Shown here: positions 1 to 12,400 of the stretch, piece after piece | Position numbering within the stretch: the stretch's first letter is position 1 | Layout of the letters: each line of letters begins with the position of its first letter | Assembly (NCBI RefSeq): GCF_964204645.1 | Contig: NC_134025.1 | Coordinates: 1,927,001-1,991,000, forward strand | DNA length: 64,000 nucleotides | Reading direction: 5' to 3' | Source: Tubulanus polymorphus | Lineage: Eukaryota > Nemertea > Palaeonemertea > Tubulaniformes > Tubulanidae | The notes under the pieces: generated by a model | Database searches by the model: none | The model's input: only the letters and a program-made list of their open reading frames with translations | What the model was told of the DNA's origin: nothing | Translations under genes and position numbers: made by a program

Positions 1-117
1 AATCCTTCTTTAGTAAGAGTTTCTTCCCATTCTTCTTGTGTTTCAAGTTCTTGTTGAAGAGCTACTTCTTGCTTTTTGCGAGCCATTTCTCTTGATGATG
101 ATCACCTCCAGAACTCC
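1..117 (-). CDS. NME8/NME9-like (thioredoxin-NDK family) first coding exon, partial
   Basis: Read on the minus strand, an ATG at 86..84 opens a frame that runs to the window edge and begins MARKKQEVALQQELETQEEW. This resembles the N-terminus of the NME8/TXNDC3 and NME9/TXNDC6 proteins, which start with a basic MxxKK stretch, a glutamine-rich strand and a LW/EW-E-x-L motif just before the thioredoxin fold. The catalytic thioredoxin and NDK parts lie outside the window. A good acceptor (pyrimidine tract ending TTCATTCTCAG) places the exon start at 117, so 117..87 is 5' untranslated and at least one upstream noncoding exon must lie further right. Family members are mostly axonemal or testis proteins; a ciliary role here is inferred. 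Only about 28 residues are visible, so the family call rests on a short match. Confidence 0.6.
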
Positions 118-3100
118 CTGAGAATGAAACAAATTAATTAATCCACCACAGATCACTAAGACACTATCATCAGTGTTGTCACTGTCAATATTAGTGTTGT
201 AGCAGCAGGAATCAATTCAAAATCTTCTAAAATTCTGATGATGAACAGTGACCAGACCAGTAGTGCAGTAGTGTCATGAGTGACTTGAGGAGTGACTGAA
301 TGAATGAGAAAGTGTGAAGAAGTCTGACTGACTTTTTCGGTAAAAGTGCAGATCCGCACTTCTCGTGATTGACGCAATCTGCTGAATGACAGAATCCAGG
401 CTAAAATCTTTCTAGTGGAGATATCTTAAAATTAACCAATGGCAATGTACCGAATTGCTGATGAAATTTTGAATCTGAAACAATGATATTTAATGTAATT
501 GATTGAACCGTTTACGCGGAGAGGTGCGGATCTGCACTTTTACCACTTTTTCTCTTTTTTTTGGTTCTGTTCTGGATGCACTGACTGACTGACTGATGAT
601 AGATTTACAGTTATCTCATGCGATAAATTTAATATTATTCTAAGAGTAGGTAAAAGCTACAAACCGGTGTTACTGTTGGATGATAGACTGTATTTTTATT
701 TTTCTATACTAGAAAAATAGAATTTAGCCTGAAGTAGTATTGGTTACTGTAGTTGCTAAGCAGCGAAGTCACTTTGCCAATACCTAAAGTTTGGTAGCCA
801 GTGTAGGGTTTCTCCAAGTGCGGCCTGCTCCGAGAATCGGATAGCCCCAGGATCACCTTTACAAATTCGTTTCAGCTCTCTTAGAGGCTCAATTTATATC
901 AAACTGAAAGTCGCCTTGATTCGAGTCCGATAACGCGACAGGATTTTTAAAGAATCTCTCAATTTAGTTCTCTTTGCTCGATTGTGCTCCTCTTCGAAAA
1001 CTCGTGAAAGACGCCGTCTTAAACCTGAGTAGAAATAAACAATATCACAAAAAGCAGAATGTGATATTTATGTTTCTCGTCTGGTCACAACAAAATTCGA
1101 CGCCAAAACTGCGTTTCAAGATCGAGAAAGAAATTAAATTGTCGAAAAGTTAATATTTATTTCTCAATGAAAATCCCAAAAACCACAATGATAAAATTCA
1201 AATAAATTGGATTGCTTTCGAAGTTAATTTATTTACGGTACCATATACAGTAACTCCAACGAAATCAAACGAGATTGAGCTAGCAAAGAATATTAAAAAA
1301 AAAACAGTTGATAGAAATATTGGTAATAATCAATCCACCTGTCATAAGGAAATTGGAGTACACAATACCAGTTTTCAACTAACGAGTGAATTTAACAGGT
1401 CAAGAAAACAACCTTAGGAAGCTGTGGCACTACGGTACTTAACAAGTTAATTTCAAAGGTTACAATACATCTTTTTCTCACGTAGGCCTACGTACGCAGG
1501 AGGGGTGGCTCCGAACGTATGCTTGTACAGGGGGAGGGGAGGGGGTTAAAAAAATCGGAATTTTATGCGTACGTTATTAATGAATGGTTCCTTTTAATGA
1601 AATTATCTTCATGACGCAGGGGCTACTCTTCAGTCACCAAGAGGTGTCTGTAAATACTCGCAGAACACTGCCATTATGGACCATTGTGAACTCAGGCAAT
1701 TACTATCTGCTCTCAAATCTTTGGTACCACTTTTAAGTCGCACCGGACTGGTCAGTAGTCCTTAAAAATCTTAAGATACATTTAAATGATTTCCAATTGC
1801 AGAAATTGGTTTCCAAACAAATGTTAAAAAGCATAGCCAGTATGCACAGAACTGTAGGTGCTACTTACACTTCTTGGCGAAGTCATGATTTTTAAGACAT
1901 CGTTCTTTGAAATCCAAAAACGAAAATATTACGCATAACAACTTTTTATCGCATCTAAAGTCTACGGTTTATTAAAGTCTAAAAATCCACATATTTTCGC
2001 ACATACAACTTTTTAAAATCCTGGCTACTTAAAACGCTTAGGCTAAACACATTATTTTCACGCCAAGGAAATATAAAATGAAACACTATTTCTAAGATTG
2101 ATTAATAGAAGACTAAAAGACCATTTCATCCAATCATGGCAGGCTGATATGGAGAACAGGTTTATATGTAATTATCACAAAACATTCAAAGCTATGCTTA
2201 ACTAAGTATAAAAATTATCTGAACTTAAGTTCACAATGTTGATATTATATCCCAGTTTAGACGTAACTATGAGTCGAAACCAGGCGGTGGACGCGATCAT
2301 TTAAACAGCGTCACCAACCTAACTTAACTAATCTTTCTGGGAGCAAAAATCAAAATCATGCACCGTAGATTTTATGAGACCGAGAAGGAACTTTCAGTCA
2401 GATTACAAAACAGAATGACTCCTTTGTTTACAGATTTGTCGCCACGAAAACAGTTCGCCCAATCAATTAAAAGTATAAGGATGCGATTCTATTGAGATAT
2501 TCAAATGTAGATAGTTCCTTCCAGGCCACAGAACCCTAATTATCCTTACTTCAATTTCATTAAACAAATCATTACAAGTAGGCTGTAATCTGGTAAATTA
2601 TGTGAACTAAATTTTGTGACTAGACCAGTTTGTATAAGTGTGATGTGTAAAAATAAATCAGTACTTTTCTATACTTTGAAGTCAACTATTGTCTCTGTTG
2701 CTTCTTAGTGTTGTTTATAAGATTCACTAGCTGCTCCTCAGTCAGTGTTTGTAAGATTCGCTAGCTGCTCCTGAGTCAGTGTTTATAAGATCCTTATATA
2801 TCCTGAGTCAAAGTTACACTATTGTCTCTGCTGCTCCTGAATCAGTGTTTTTAAGTTGCGCTATTGTCCATGCTGCTCCTCGAGTGATGAGCTGTTGAGT
2901 GTCCATTACTGCTGCTCCTGAAGTGTTAGTAGAAATCCATCATTTGTTGAAGAAATCCATCGTTGGGCGATAACTTGCTGCTGCTGGCTACACAACTTCT
3001 CATCTGGATGTCTGCAGTTTTCATCAGCATCAGTAGTTGTCTACTTCTGGTTGTTGTTTACCAATTGACGATCATTATTTCCAGGATAGAGTTTAGCTGA

Positions 3101-3230
3101 AATAAGAAACAAAGAACATCCTTTGAGGCAGACGATCCTAACAAGCATTGATGATGATTTACACGTTAATGATTTCTGGTCGGTAGGAACTAGATAGCTA
3201 ATGTATCTCATGCTGGGCCTTTCCAGATTC
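118..3230. other. Upstream/intronic region of the NME-like gene, no coding sequence recognised
   Basis: No exon with family similarity is seen on either strand. The stretch holds a short inverted-repeat pair (340..543), a G-rich run at 1529..1546 next to a palindromic GTAGGCCTAC at 1485..1494, and imperfect repeats of a GCTGCTCCTGAGTCAGTG-like phrase between about 2725 and 2920. A noncoding 5' exon of the minus-strand gene should lie here but cannot be placed. Confidence 0.4.
340..543. repeat. Short inverted-repeat (MITE-like) element
   Basis: The 20-mer GTAAAAGTGCAGATCCGCAC at 340..359 recurs as its exact reverse complement at 524..543, and similarity continues inward for five more bases with one mismatch. 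The 204-bp span has no coding capacity. It could be a nonautonomous DNA element or a cruciform-forming repeat. No clear target-site duplication was seen. Confidence 0.55.
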
Positions 3231-3236
3231 AAGTTT

Positions 3237-3856
3237 AGCTGAAACGAGTAAAAGAACGACATTTCTGTAGTCACACAATCCTTTGATTAATTGAAATTGA
3301 CATGTGTATCAACTTAACTCTCTTAAAATTGCAGAGCATCCTTTTTTTCATCGTCCTATGGTGTCTCTGTCATCTTCTTAATCATGGTGATGGGCCTGTT
3401 CAGATTAAGTTTACCTGAAATAGTAAAAAAAGATATTTCTGTAGTCAGACAATTCTTTGATTAATTGTAATTGACATGTGTATCAACTTAACTTTCTTAA
3501 AATTGCCGAGTATCCTTTTTTCCATCGTCCTATGGTGTCTTCGTCATCTGCTTAATCATGGTGATGGGCCTGTTCAGATAAAGTTTACCTGAAATAGTAA
3601 AAAAAGACATTTCTGTAGTCAGACAATTCATTGATTAATTGTAATTGACATGTGTATCAACTTAACTTTCTTAAATATGCCGAGAATCCTTTTTTCATCG
3701 TCCTAAGGTGTCTCTGTCATCTTCTTAATCATGGTGATTGGCCTGTTCAGATTAAGTTTACCTGAAATAGTAAAAAAAGACATTTCTGAAGTCACACAAT
3801 TCTTTGATTAATTGTAATTGACATGTGTATCAACTTAACTTTCTCAAGATTGCCGA
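3237..3856. repeat. Tandem array, period about 174 bp, about 3.6 copies
   Basis: The phrase CTGAAATAG followed by a poly-A stretch and CATTTCTGTAGTC recurs near 3237 (diverged), 3415, 3589 and 3762, giving spacings of about 174 and 173 bp. Each unit also shares the phrases GACATGTGTATCAACTTAAC, TTTTTTCATCGTCCTA and AATCATGGTGATGGGCCTG. A more diverged partial copy of the beginning seems present near 3090. Read on the minus strand, every unit carries a T-rich tract ending in CTATTTCAG, which looks like a splice acceptor. Confidence 0.85.
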
Positions 3857-3959
3857 GTTCAGTATCTTCATGTTGTAGATTCTTTCTTCGTCATCTTTTT
3901 TCTTCTACATCGTCGTCTTCTGGGGAGTCCTGAAATGAAAAAAAAAGAACAGAGATGAA

Positions 3960-4141
3960 AACCTGGTACGGAACAAAACAAATGTCCGAAAGCGTCGGCT
4001 CTCCTTCGCCGGTCATGTGCGGAGGATGCCAGAAAAAGAGTCAGCCAGGGATTCGCTGCCCTCTACATGCCCTCACACAGAACGCGAAAAACCAAGACGA
4101 CAACCGCTTCAAAATCACCATCTAACTACAGGATGTGCTGA
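3960..4141 (+). mobile_element. Non-LTR retrotransposon C-terminal fragment
   Basis: One forward frame reads NVRKRRLSFAGHVRRMPEKE and continues to a TAA at about 4157. The R-x-R-R-L-x-F-x-GH-x-x-RM-P motif is characteristic of the region after the reverse transcriptase in many LINE-type elements. No reverse transcriptase or endonuclease domain is present, so this is a dead 3' remnant. A second, reverse-oriented, frameshifted copy sits at about 4569..4745. Confidence 0.55.
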
Positions 4142-4227
4142 GCGACGTCAGTAACTGACAAACCTATCAGATTGCACAACACTAAAATAGCGCAGTACAA
4201 CCAGATTGACCGAATCGAGATTCAAGA

Positions 4228-4500
4228 TCTCAACTAGCACTCAAAGGCGTGACAAGAGACTTCATCCACTGCCCGAGGTTGTCACAAGGACACAATGAAA
4301 CTAGCACTCACACGCCGACAAGAGACTTCATCTCTGACCGAGGTTGTCACAAGGACACAATGAAAACTAGCACTCAAACTAGAAATCAAAGGGCGAGACA
4401 GTAGAATCATCTCTCAGCCGACTCAGAATACCAGAAACAAAGGGCGTGACAGTAGAATCATCCCTCATCCGAGCGGTCACAAGGACCAATGAATACAAGT
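4228..4500. repeat. Imperfect tandem repeat, period about 66 bp
   Basis: The phrase ACTAGCACTCA recurs near 4233, 4299 and 4366, and GACAAGAGACTTCATC near 4251 and 4317, each followed by CGAGGTTGTCACAAGGACAC. Later units diverge to GTGACAGTAGAATCATC. The array lies in the loop between the two inverted retroelement fragments. Confidence 0.75.
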
Positions 4501-4568
4501 GGCGTGACAGTCCAGTATAACCACCCCATTTTAACCCTGGGTAACCCAACAGATATGCCCATCATTGA

Positions 4569-4745
4569 CATCACTCAGCACACTCTGCGGTGAGATGTTG
4601 AAGTGAAGCAGTTGTCGTGTTGGTTTTCGTGTTCCATGCGAGGGCATGTAGAGGGCAGCATTTCCTGACCGACTCTTTTTCTGGTATCCTCTGCACGTGA
4701 CCGGACGGAGAGCCGATGCTTTCGGACATTAGTTTTGTTCCATAG
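4569..4745 (-). mobile_element. Reverse-oriented second copy of the retroelement fragment
   Basis: The reverse complement of this stretch aligns with 3960..4141 across nearly its full length, sharing AATGTCCGAAAGC, AAAAAGAGTC and CTGCCCTCTACATGCCCTC. The Arg-rich GH motif is destroyed by a frameshift and substitutions. Together with the first copy it forms a roughly 180-bp-arm imperfect inverted repeat with a 430-bp spacer. Confidence 0.6.
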
Positions 4746-5550
4746 AACGTTGAAAATCGACAGAGAAATCGGCCCTGAAAAATTAAACGGGTTAATCGCT
4801 GAAAAATAGAACGGATTAATAAACACAGAACTGCACAGGACAGCACAGAAACGAACAGTATCACGTAAAACATAAAGACGTCGTTCCTCATGAAGGAACC
4901 AGCTTGTAGAGCGCAGCGTAATCGCGAAGAAGAACGCCAGGAGGAGAATCCACGTCAGCATAGTGTCTACACGGTGTGAAGAGCCTGAGGTGAATGACTG
5001 GCCTAGCGATTCTACTTACTGTCGACCGGTGGCGTATTTCAATATTGACCAATCGGCAGCTGCGCTGTTGTCCCTTACCTTTGAATGGTTTATATTGCAG
5101 TTTGTGTAACGTTCCGCGCTGATACACATGCGGGTCGATCGTGACGTCACCCCTGTATACATCCAGTATATAGACCGGGCAGGTACCATTGAAATATAGT
5201 GATCTAGACTATAGAAATTTCTCTGAACATTTCGAAGTTACCGCATGATAAAACACTGCACGACGTCACCTCTATACACTCGGCATATGGTAATGGTATG
5301 GAATTCCTGTAGGGACATGCCAGTTGCTAGAGTTGCTAAAAAAATCGTGGACAATCAAAAATAAATAGACTTTAGTTGCTAGAGTTTTTTGGTGGATCCT
5401 CGCTTGCCACTGACTGTCAGACCGTGACTGAAATTTTTAATTTTGTATTTTGCCCTGAGATTTGATAATGTCTGTTTTGTATGGAAGACCTGAGGGACAT
5501 GCTTGTATGTTGCAAATTGCCAATTGCACATTTTTTAATCCGCCAGGGCC
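4746..5550. other. Intergenic stretch, no gene recognised
   Basis: Open frames here have no recognisable domain. A local duplication of a GACGTCACC-(C/T)CTGTATAC-like phrase is visible near 5141 and 5268, the first including a CRE-like TGACGTCA. This could be regulatory but nothing in the sequence proves it. Confidence 0.3.
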
Positions 5551-5554
5551 GGGC

Positions 5555-5870
5555 GCCAAAGGCACCGTCCTGAAGTGAGCACTGGATTCAAATTTATTTC
5601 ATCACTCGATTCAAATTTATTATAAATTTTTTAGTGGTTTTTAATGTGTATTTTTTGCACTGAGAAATATTCGAGAGCTACAGTCCAGTATATAGTTGTT
5701 GCCCGGTGCAAGGGCTCCTTGGGGGTCTAATTGACGCCCAAAGACCCCAAAACATCAACAATAATGTTTAGAAATTAATAAGAAATTTGAATCGAGTGAT
5801 GAAATAAATTTGTATCGAGTGATACCGAATTCAGTGCTCACTTCACGACGGTGCCAAAGGCACCTCATGT
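5555..5870. mobile_element. Foldback (MITE-like) element with long inverted arms
   Basis: The left arm at about 5560..5625 (GCCAAAGGCACCGTC, GAAGTGAGCACTG, TTTATTTCATCACTCGATTC) recurs in reverse complement at about 5786..5870. The arms are roughly 65 to 80 bp with a few mismatches and an indel, around a loop of about 160 bp. There is no coding sequence, so a nonautonomous DNA element is the simplest reading. Confidence 0.65.
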
Positions 5871-6474
5871 TTTAATATTTACCATTTACCCAGCGCCAGA
5901 CTCGGTGCTGCCAGAACCCCATCTAAAAGTACTAGCTTTATTCTTTTTTCAGATACTAGAGCCTACTCCAGACTTGAGTCAATGAACCGAAACCAGTAAA
6001 ACTGGTATTTTTATAAATATAATTTTAAATCACGCTAAACTACTTCTTAAGATCCAGAGTCAATGAAACCAAAAGAAGTGAACTTCAGGGGTCTAACGAT
6101 TCGACCTGTCTATTGGCTCCCGCGTGCGCAGACATGACCAAAATACTGAGTCGCCTACACGCTTGAGTCCTATTGAAATTACAGTGCCGACTCGACCGAC
6201 AATCGGAATAATTTTATATTTATTTATAAAGTGCATTTCTATAAAACATAATCATTGCACTTAAATATATCTAAATACATCTAACCATAAGACTTTTTTT
6301 TACATTTATGTAATCATATCTCCATATTTTATTGACTCAACCATCGGAACGCTGCTACCGGCGCCAACCCGTTAGCATGGCCGCGTTTGATAGGTTGGAT
6401 ATTCTCGGAACCTCCCTTTCTCTATTTCTAACGCAAATAATTACAGCCACGACGTAACATCTTTCTGAATTAAG
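5871..6474. promoter_or_regulatory. Probable VPS8 promoter/5' untranslated region
   Basis: This is the 600 bases before the VPS8 start codon. It is less AT-rich near 6100..6170 and 6350..6420 (several CpG-containing stretches). No TATA box is placed convincingly. The transcription start is not determinable from sequence; the location is inferred from the complete coding frame that follows. Confidence 0.3.
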
Positions 6475-9400
6475 ATGGCTGATATAAAAGAGTCTGCTTC
6501 AGACGCTGATGCGCTGAATATCGGTGTATCTACCACTGATATAGACGACATTTTAGGCATTGATGAAGTAATTCTATGGTTTTGTGAATATATTTTTTCC
6601 AGTGTATACCAGAAACCCTTGATAACCCACCCTTACTCGTGGAAGACCTTGGCTTGTACAATGTACTAAAAGTAAAAGTAAAACTAAAAAAAGAGCGTCC
6701 CTCCCTTCCCTTTTTTGGCCTTTGCTTTGCCTTTGGTTTGCTTTTAGTTGCTCATAGGCGTCCCCAGGAATTTTCATAGGGGGTTTGATTGAGCATCAAT
6801 CCAGCATCCATGCACAATGTCGAGTGTTTGGTGGGCCTCCCCCAAAAAACCTCTTGAACATTTGAGGCTTTAGAGACGTTTTCCAGGCTCTAAATGGATC
6901 ATTTAGAGTTAAAAGACTAGTCAAATTGGCAAGAAAGATCTTGAACATTGATTACATAGTATCTTGAGAAGTTAGCAAAGAAGGGGGTGGGTCCACTACC
7001 CCCGCACCCCCCTTGGGGACGCCTATGTTGCTAGCCTACCTACCCAGACCCCGGCCTTCCCTTCTCCTTACTTTTTGTCGAAAATGAATATTTTGAGTTG
7101 ACTGTTGAGTATTTCTGTTACAGTCACAATTTGAGACTGCAGTCTCTGTATGTCACTCCTCAGCTGCTCCTCAGCCCCATTCCTTCCGCTCTCTGGAATG
7201 GATGGACCCACCCTCTGCCCTGGTCTGAAATGTGAAACGAAAACCAATGTGGCTTCATCATGCTCCCTTGAACAAAAATTTAGCGTTAGGCCTTAATGAT
7301 GATTTTATTTTCGTTTCGAATTGTTAGTTTCGTATTTTCAATTTAGTTGGAATTAGATGATGAAGAATTCGATCTACCGACTGTTGGAACTCCTCCAACT
7401 TTAGAAAGTATTCTAAATGAGGTCAGTTTATATTCAACAACAATAAATACAGATAATCGGAGGAGTTGGATATTCTGTAAACTCTGATGATATATTTTAT
7501 TTTGTAGCCGGATAATGATTTGCTGAGCGACGATGAACTATCAGCGATTCCAGCTCAAGTATTCCAGGAGGACGACGCGTCTTCGATGTCCAGTCAAGAA
7601 GGAATTCTGTCTGATAAACCGAAGAAGGGGTAAAATACGAACGCTCGAATGAAAACTAAAAGGCAGTTATTTTACCGGATCCGGTCACCGACTTCTGAAC
7701 GCTATTATGCCCCATATCGTCTCTAATTGGCTGATTTACTCCGTGCATGCGCAGAGTTTGAGAAAATAGAGCGGATCGAGCGAGACTCGAACCCGGGACA
7801 GTAAATTTAGCGCAGCATCATACCACTAGACCACCGAGCTCGCTGACAGTCGGTCGAATGTTTTAACTACATATAGCCTCACCTTACCCTAACCCTATCC
7901 CTAGTTGTGAAACGGAACCCTCTGGACCCTCTTGACACTAACCCTATCGAAACCCTAACCCCAATAAAATGATCTTATAGTTACTTAATATATGGATCCT
8001 GCAAAATAGCGTTCAGAAGTCCGCGACCAGATCTGGCTAAATAATCACTTGCCAACTAAAAATTCATTTTAATTTTCGATGATTTTACAGCGAATCTGTC
8101 TTGATTCATTTTTTTAGGAGTAAAAACGCGGCTAAATACGAGAAACATGGATCAATAGTTCGTCACGTTTCACTGAAGGGGATTTCAAGACAACTCATGT
8201 CAGCCGCAGTATGTATAAATATCACAAGCACTACGTCTCATATTCAATAGATATTCACTTGTATCGTCGATTGTGTTATTATATTCTAGGATCGCGTCGA
8301 TGCTGGTATGCCTACTACTATGGTAAGTGATCAGGCTCCGATGCACGGGTCAGGGATGCTACTGCTTCCCTCTAAATTCTGCTTAGATTTTCCATCTCTC
8401 TTTATTCACGGTTTCTCATGAAAACCTGTTTTATTTGTAGGCCGTTTCCACATTGATCGCTATCGGCACTTCGCATGGATTAGTCTTAGTATTTGGTGAG
8501 TATATCCTCTATTATTTGTCTATAGTTTATTAGAATATGAATGATTATTTTACTGTTAATTGCGTCGTTCTCTGATGTTAGATCCTAAGCAGGCGTTAAA
8601 GTGGTGTTTAGGAAGTACTGCCGTAGGTGCTCAGTATGGTTCCGTATCTGCTCTTAGTTTCAATAAGGACTGCACGCGGTTACTGTGTGGATTTGCTCGA
8701 GGACAGGTGATGATGATGATGATGATAATGAGGATGATAGTTTACTGGGCGGTGTTATTATTATGTTTTTTAAACGTTTGTTATCGTTTATTTTAGATAA
8801 CGATGTGGGATATTACGAATGGAAAACTTCTGAGAACAATAACAGACGCTCATCCTCCCGGAACAGCCGTATTACACATCAAAGTGAGTTTTGAATAGCG
8901 TCGATTGATTTCTGATTTCATCCCATTTTTAGATCTGTCAGTGAATTGAATTCATTTTATATTTTTGATTAGTTTACGGATGATTTAACAATAGCTACGT
9001 GTAATGATAGCGGTGGTTCTGTGTTCGAATTAGAGTTCAAGTAAGTGATTTTTCTATACAGTATGCTGTACTAGTCTTCGATTATCAGATGCCCCGCATG
9101 ACGAACTGACCTGGAAATCCCGGAATACTCGGGAATCAGAAAAATCGGGGAAAACTCATGGAATTTGACAAATCTTACCAAAAACCTGGAAAACTCACGG
9201 AATCAGAAAAATCGAGTTAAGATCAGGAAAACCTGGAAAACTCAGGGAATTGGAATAATGCTTCTTTTAAAATATGTGATTCAAAGAAAAATTGAATGAA
9301 TTGTAATATTCTAAACCTAATCTCGGGGAATTTTGTGTTTCAATCACATGGGAAAAACTCAGGGAAAAAAAGTGGCCACCCTGTCACCCATCGTCACTGC

Positions 9401-12400
9401 AACTGCCCCAGAATTCAAGCTTTTCCTCAAAGAAGATTTATTGATGAGATGCAGTCTATCGTATTTATGTTTATGTCTGATTGATTGTAGGCGTTTAATC
9501 GGCGTTCGAACCTGTGAATCTCGGTGTTTATTTTCGGGAAGTCGCGGTGAAGTTTGCGTCATTGAACCTCTACACATGAATTATCAGATTAAAGATCATC
9601 CGATGAAAGATGTTTTGGTTCTCGCGATGGGAACTTTATCGAAGGTTCTCGTCGTTACTTTGAGACCGAAACTGAAAGTCATGTTTATGCATCCATTAAA
9701 GGTAATATTGATTATAAATCGATGAAAGAATCCTGAAATTTTGAAATGATCATTCGGTAAAAACCCTTTCAATTGAATTGGAAGACAACGATCCTATGAA
9801 AATTGAATATTACAGAATTATTTATATTTCAGGGAGACCCTACAACATTGCCGATACTAGCGTGGCAGTTTGTTATTATACAAGTGTCTGATAGCGACCG
9901 GGTTATTGATCCTGTCCTAGCTTTCGGACGCGATCGTACGATCTATTTCTATCAAGTCGTTTGTAAATCCGCTGATGATATTACGTTCTGTTGTTTACAA
10001 AAGATGACTTTGAATTATACTCTATTAGCGATTGAGGTAAATTAACTCAATATTCTGATATCACCTACCGATATATCGTCATCTATTTTACTAATGTTGT
10101 TGTTTATTGATTGTGATTACAGTGGATGAACACAAAAACATTGATTACACTGGACACCTCAGAAAAATTACATATAATCGATGTGCGAACAGATGAGGAA
10201 CTTGCTGTAAGTATTTCTGACTGTTTCTTCAAGATTCACGCACTGTTTTCATGTATGTAATGTTTTGCTATGAAATATCTGTAGGAAATTGATGTCAGTT
10301 ATGTACAACTCGGTTATGCGTCGAGTATATTCAAGTCACTTGCCACAGGTGGAAACGTCAGTAAAGCTCTGGTAAGTGATTTTGATCCTCATGTCATAAG
10401 GTAAGATAAAAAACTGTTTGAATCTACTGAATATAATGCGATATTTTCAGGCATTAGCCGGTGAAAGAGCGTGCTATAATTCAGTTGTATGTAATGAAGG
10501 TCAGTTTTTATTACTGGGTGTGAAATCAGTTCATGTGATGACATTAAGAACGTGGGAAGAGGTTTGTATCTTATAACGGGCTCCTGAGTTCGCGTGCTAT
10601 ATACGAGCACGATTCACTGAGTTGATGCTGTTTTTTTATTCTAACAGAGAATCGATGTACTCGTTAAAGCTGACCGGTATCAGGATGCCTTACAGCTCGC
10701 TTACTCGTTTTACGACGGTAGCGCTAAAGCTGTTATTGGTTTACTCGGAGGACGAACGAAACGAAGAAGTACCGTGTCTGCCAAGGTAACGAACGGATGT
10801 ACCGAGAGAATCCGAGAATAGAAATTTATTTACCCGGTAGTTTGGATTCAGGAAGAAGAATTGGATGTAACAAGATAACGGGGCTACACTTATCATACAT
10901 GAAGTTTAGCTTCGTCATTATAAATGTCATCTATAATTATTGATGTGATGTATGTTTTATCATAAATGCCTTAGATCATTACTCGAGCTTTGAATCGGTC
11001 AATATTTGTGTTTGAAAAATAAGATAAAATCCCGCTATTTACAGATTAAAAGAATTTAAAAACCAGAATTTATCTATTAAATCTAAAATATTTAAAAGAC
11101 ACGACGTTTCGATCTCACCCTAGAGATCATCGTCAGGATTTTATCTTATTATCCGTTCACCACGTTTGAGTGTGGTCATCGTTCTATTTGTGTTTGAAGT
11201 TTAGCTATTTCTAATAATGAATCACGTACATGAATATTGTTTGTATATTGTAGATGATGGACCTGCTGTATAACTATGTAGATTTATCAATGACCACAAA
11301 TTTACCGGAACGAGGAAAACTAGAAGAATTAGAGGAATATTATCAGAATGTTGTTCCAGTTTGCGTTGATTACTGTTTATCACTCGGTAAAATGTACGTA
11401 TCACTAACAACCCCTCACCTTTTTTCAATTTTCCCAAATGGAAATGAACACATATGGTTATGCAACAGTCAACATTTTAGCGGTGACTGGTTGATAAAGG
11501 TGATTTTCAAGGGAAATTGCTGAAGAAAGTTGCCTTTGGCAAATGCAATATGTGAAATGTAATGAATTTCCCAAGTATTTCCCTGATTTGAGGAAAATAT
11601 TTCAAATTCCCAAATATTTCCAAACTGGGAATTATTATTTCAAAATTCCCGAGTTTTTCCCAATTTCCCTGTTCTGTGTGAACCTTGTTTATCAGGCTCA
11701 TTTCATAAACTGGTTAAGTTTAGATTTTTGCAGACAGTTACAAACAGTTCAATGTTCTGACATAACTCTGGATTCTGACTCTACCTACGGTGATCATAAC
11801 TATGAGTTTCATCCTATATTCAACGTTAATTTAGATCTCTATTTTGTTGAAAAGTCAGGGAATTTTTTGTTTCTTGGTTTTCTAGCTGATAAAAAGTGGT
11901 ACAAGGAACCACTAAAAAAAAGGCCCACTCGGGATATCTTATAATTGGATCAGGGAATTTTTGGTCATTGGGCAAATATCAGAGAATTTTGGATTCTCTG
12001 ATGAGTAACAATGTGTATATTGTATTTGATAGGAGTGTATTGTTTGGTCGGATCTATGAACGGTTCAGTATGGATCAACTCGCTAAAGGTGTTTTCCTCG
12101 AATGTTTAGAACCGTTTATTCTAAACGATAAACTGATTTCAATCACTCCGTCGGTGATGAAGGATTTCATCAATCATTACGAAGCTAAAGGAATGTTACA
12201 GAACGTTGAAGCTTGTATCGTTCATCTGGATATTGCTAGTTTAGATATTCATCAGGTAACAAACATCTATCCATCTATTCTATAGAATACTTGATATACC
12301 ATAACTGTGTAAATCACTTCAAATTTTCATAGTTTCTCCTCAAAAACTCCTCAAATTCTCCGATGATGGAAAAGTATGAACAGTGTTAGGACGATAACCA

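Noticed and set aside
1485-1546. G-rich run and GTAGGCCTAC palindrome as a regulatory element
   Set aside because: It looks like part of a dispersed repeat with GTACG-type phrases, with only three long G runs; no functional support.
7875-7960. Telomere-like CCCTAA repeats
   Set aside because: Only a few degenerate copies inside an intronic inverted-repeat element; not a telomere or interstitial telomeric array.
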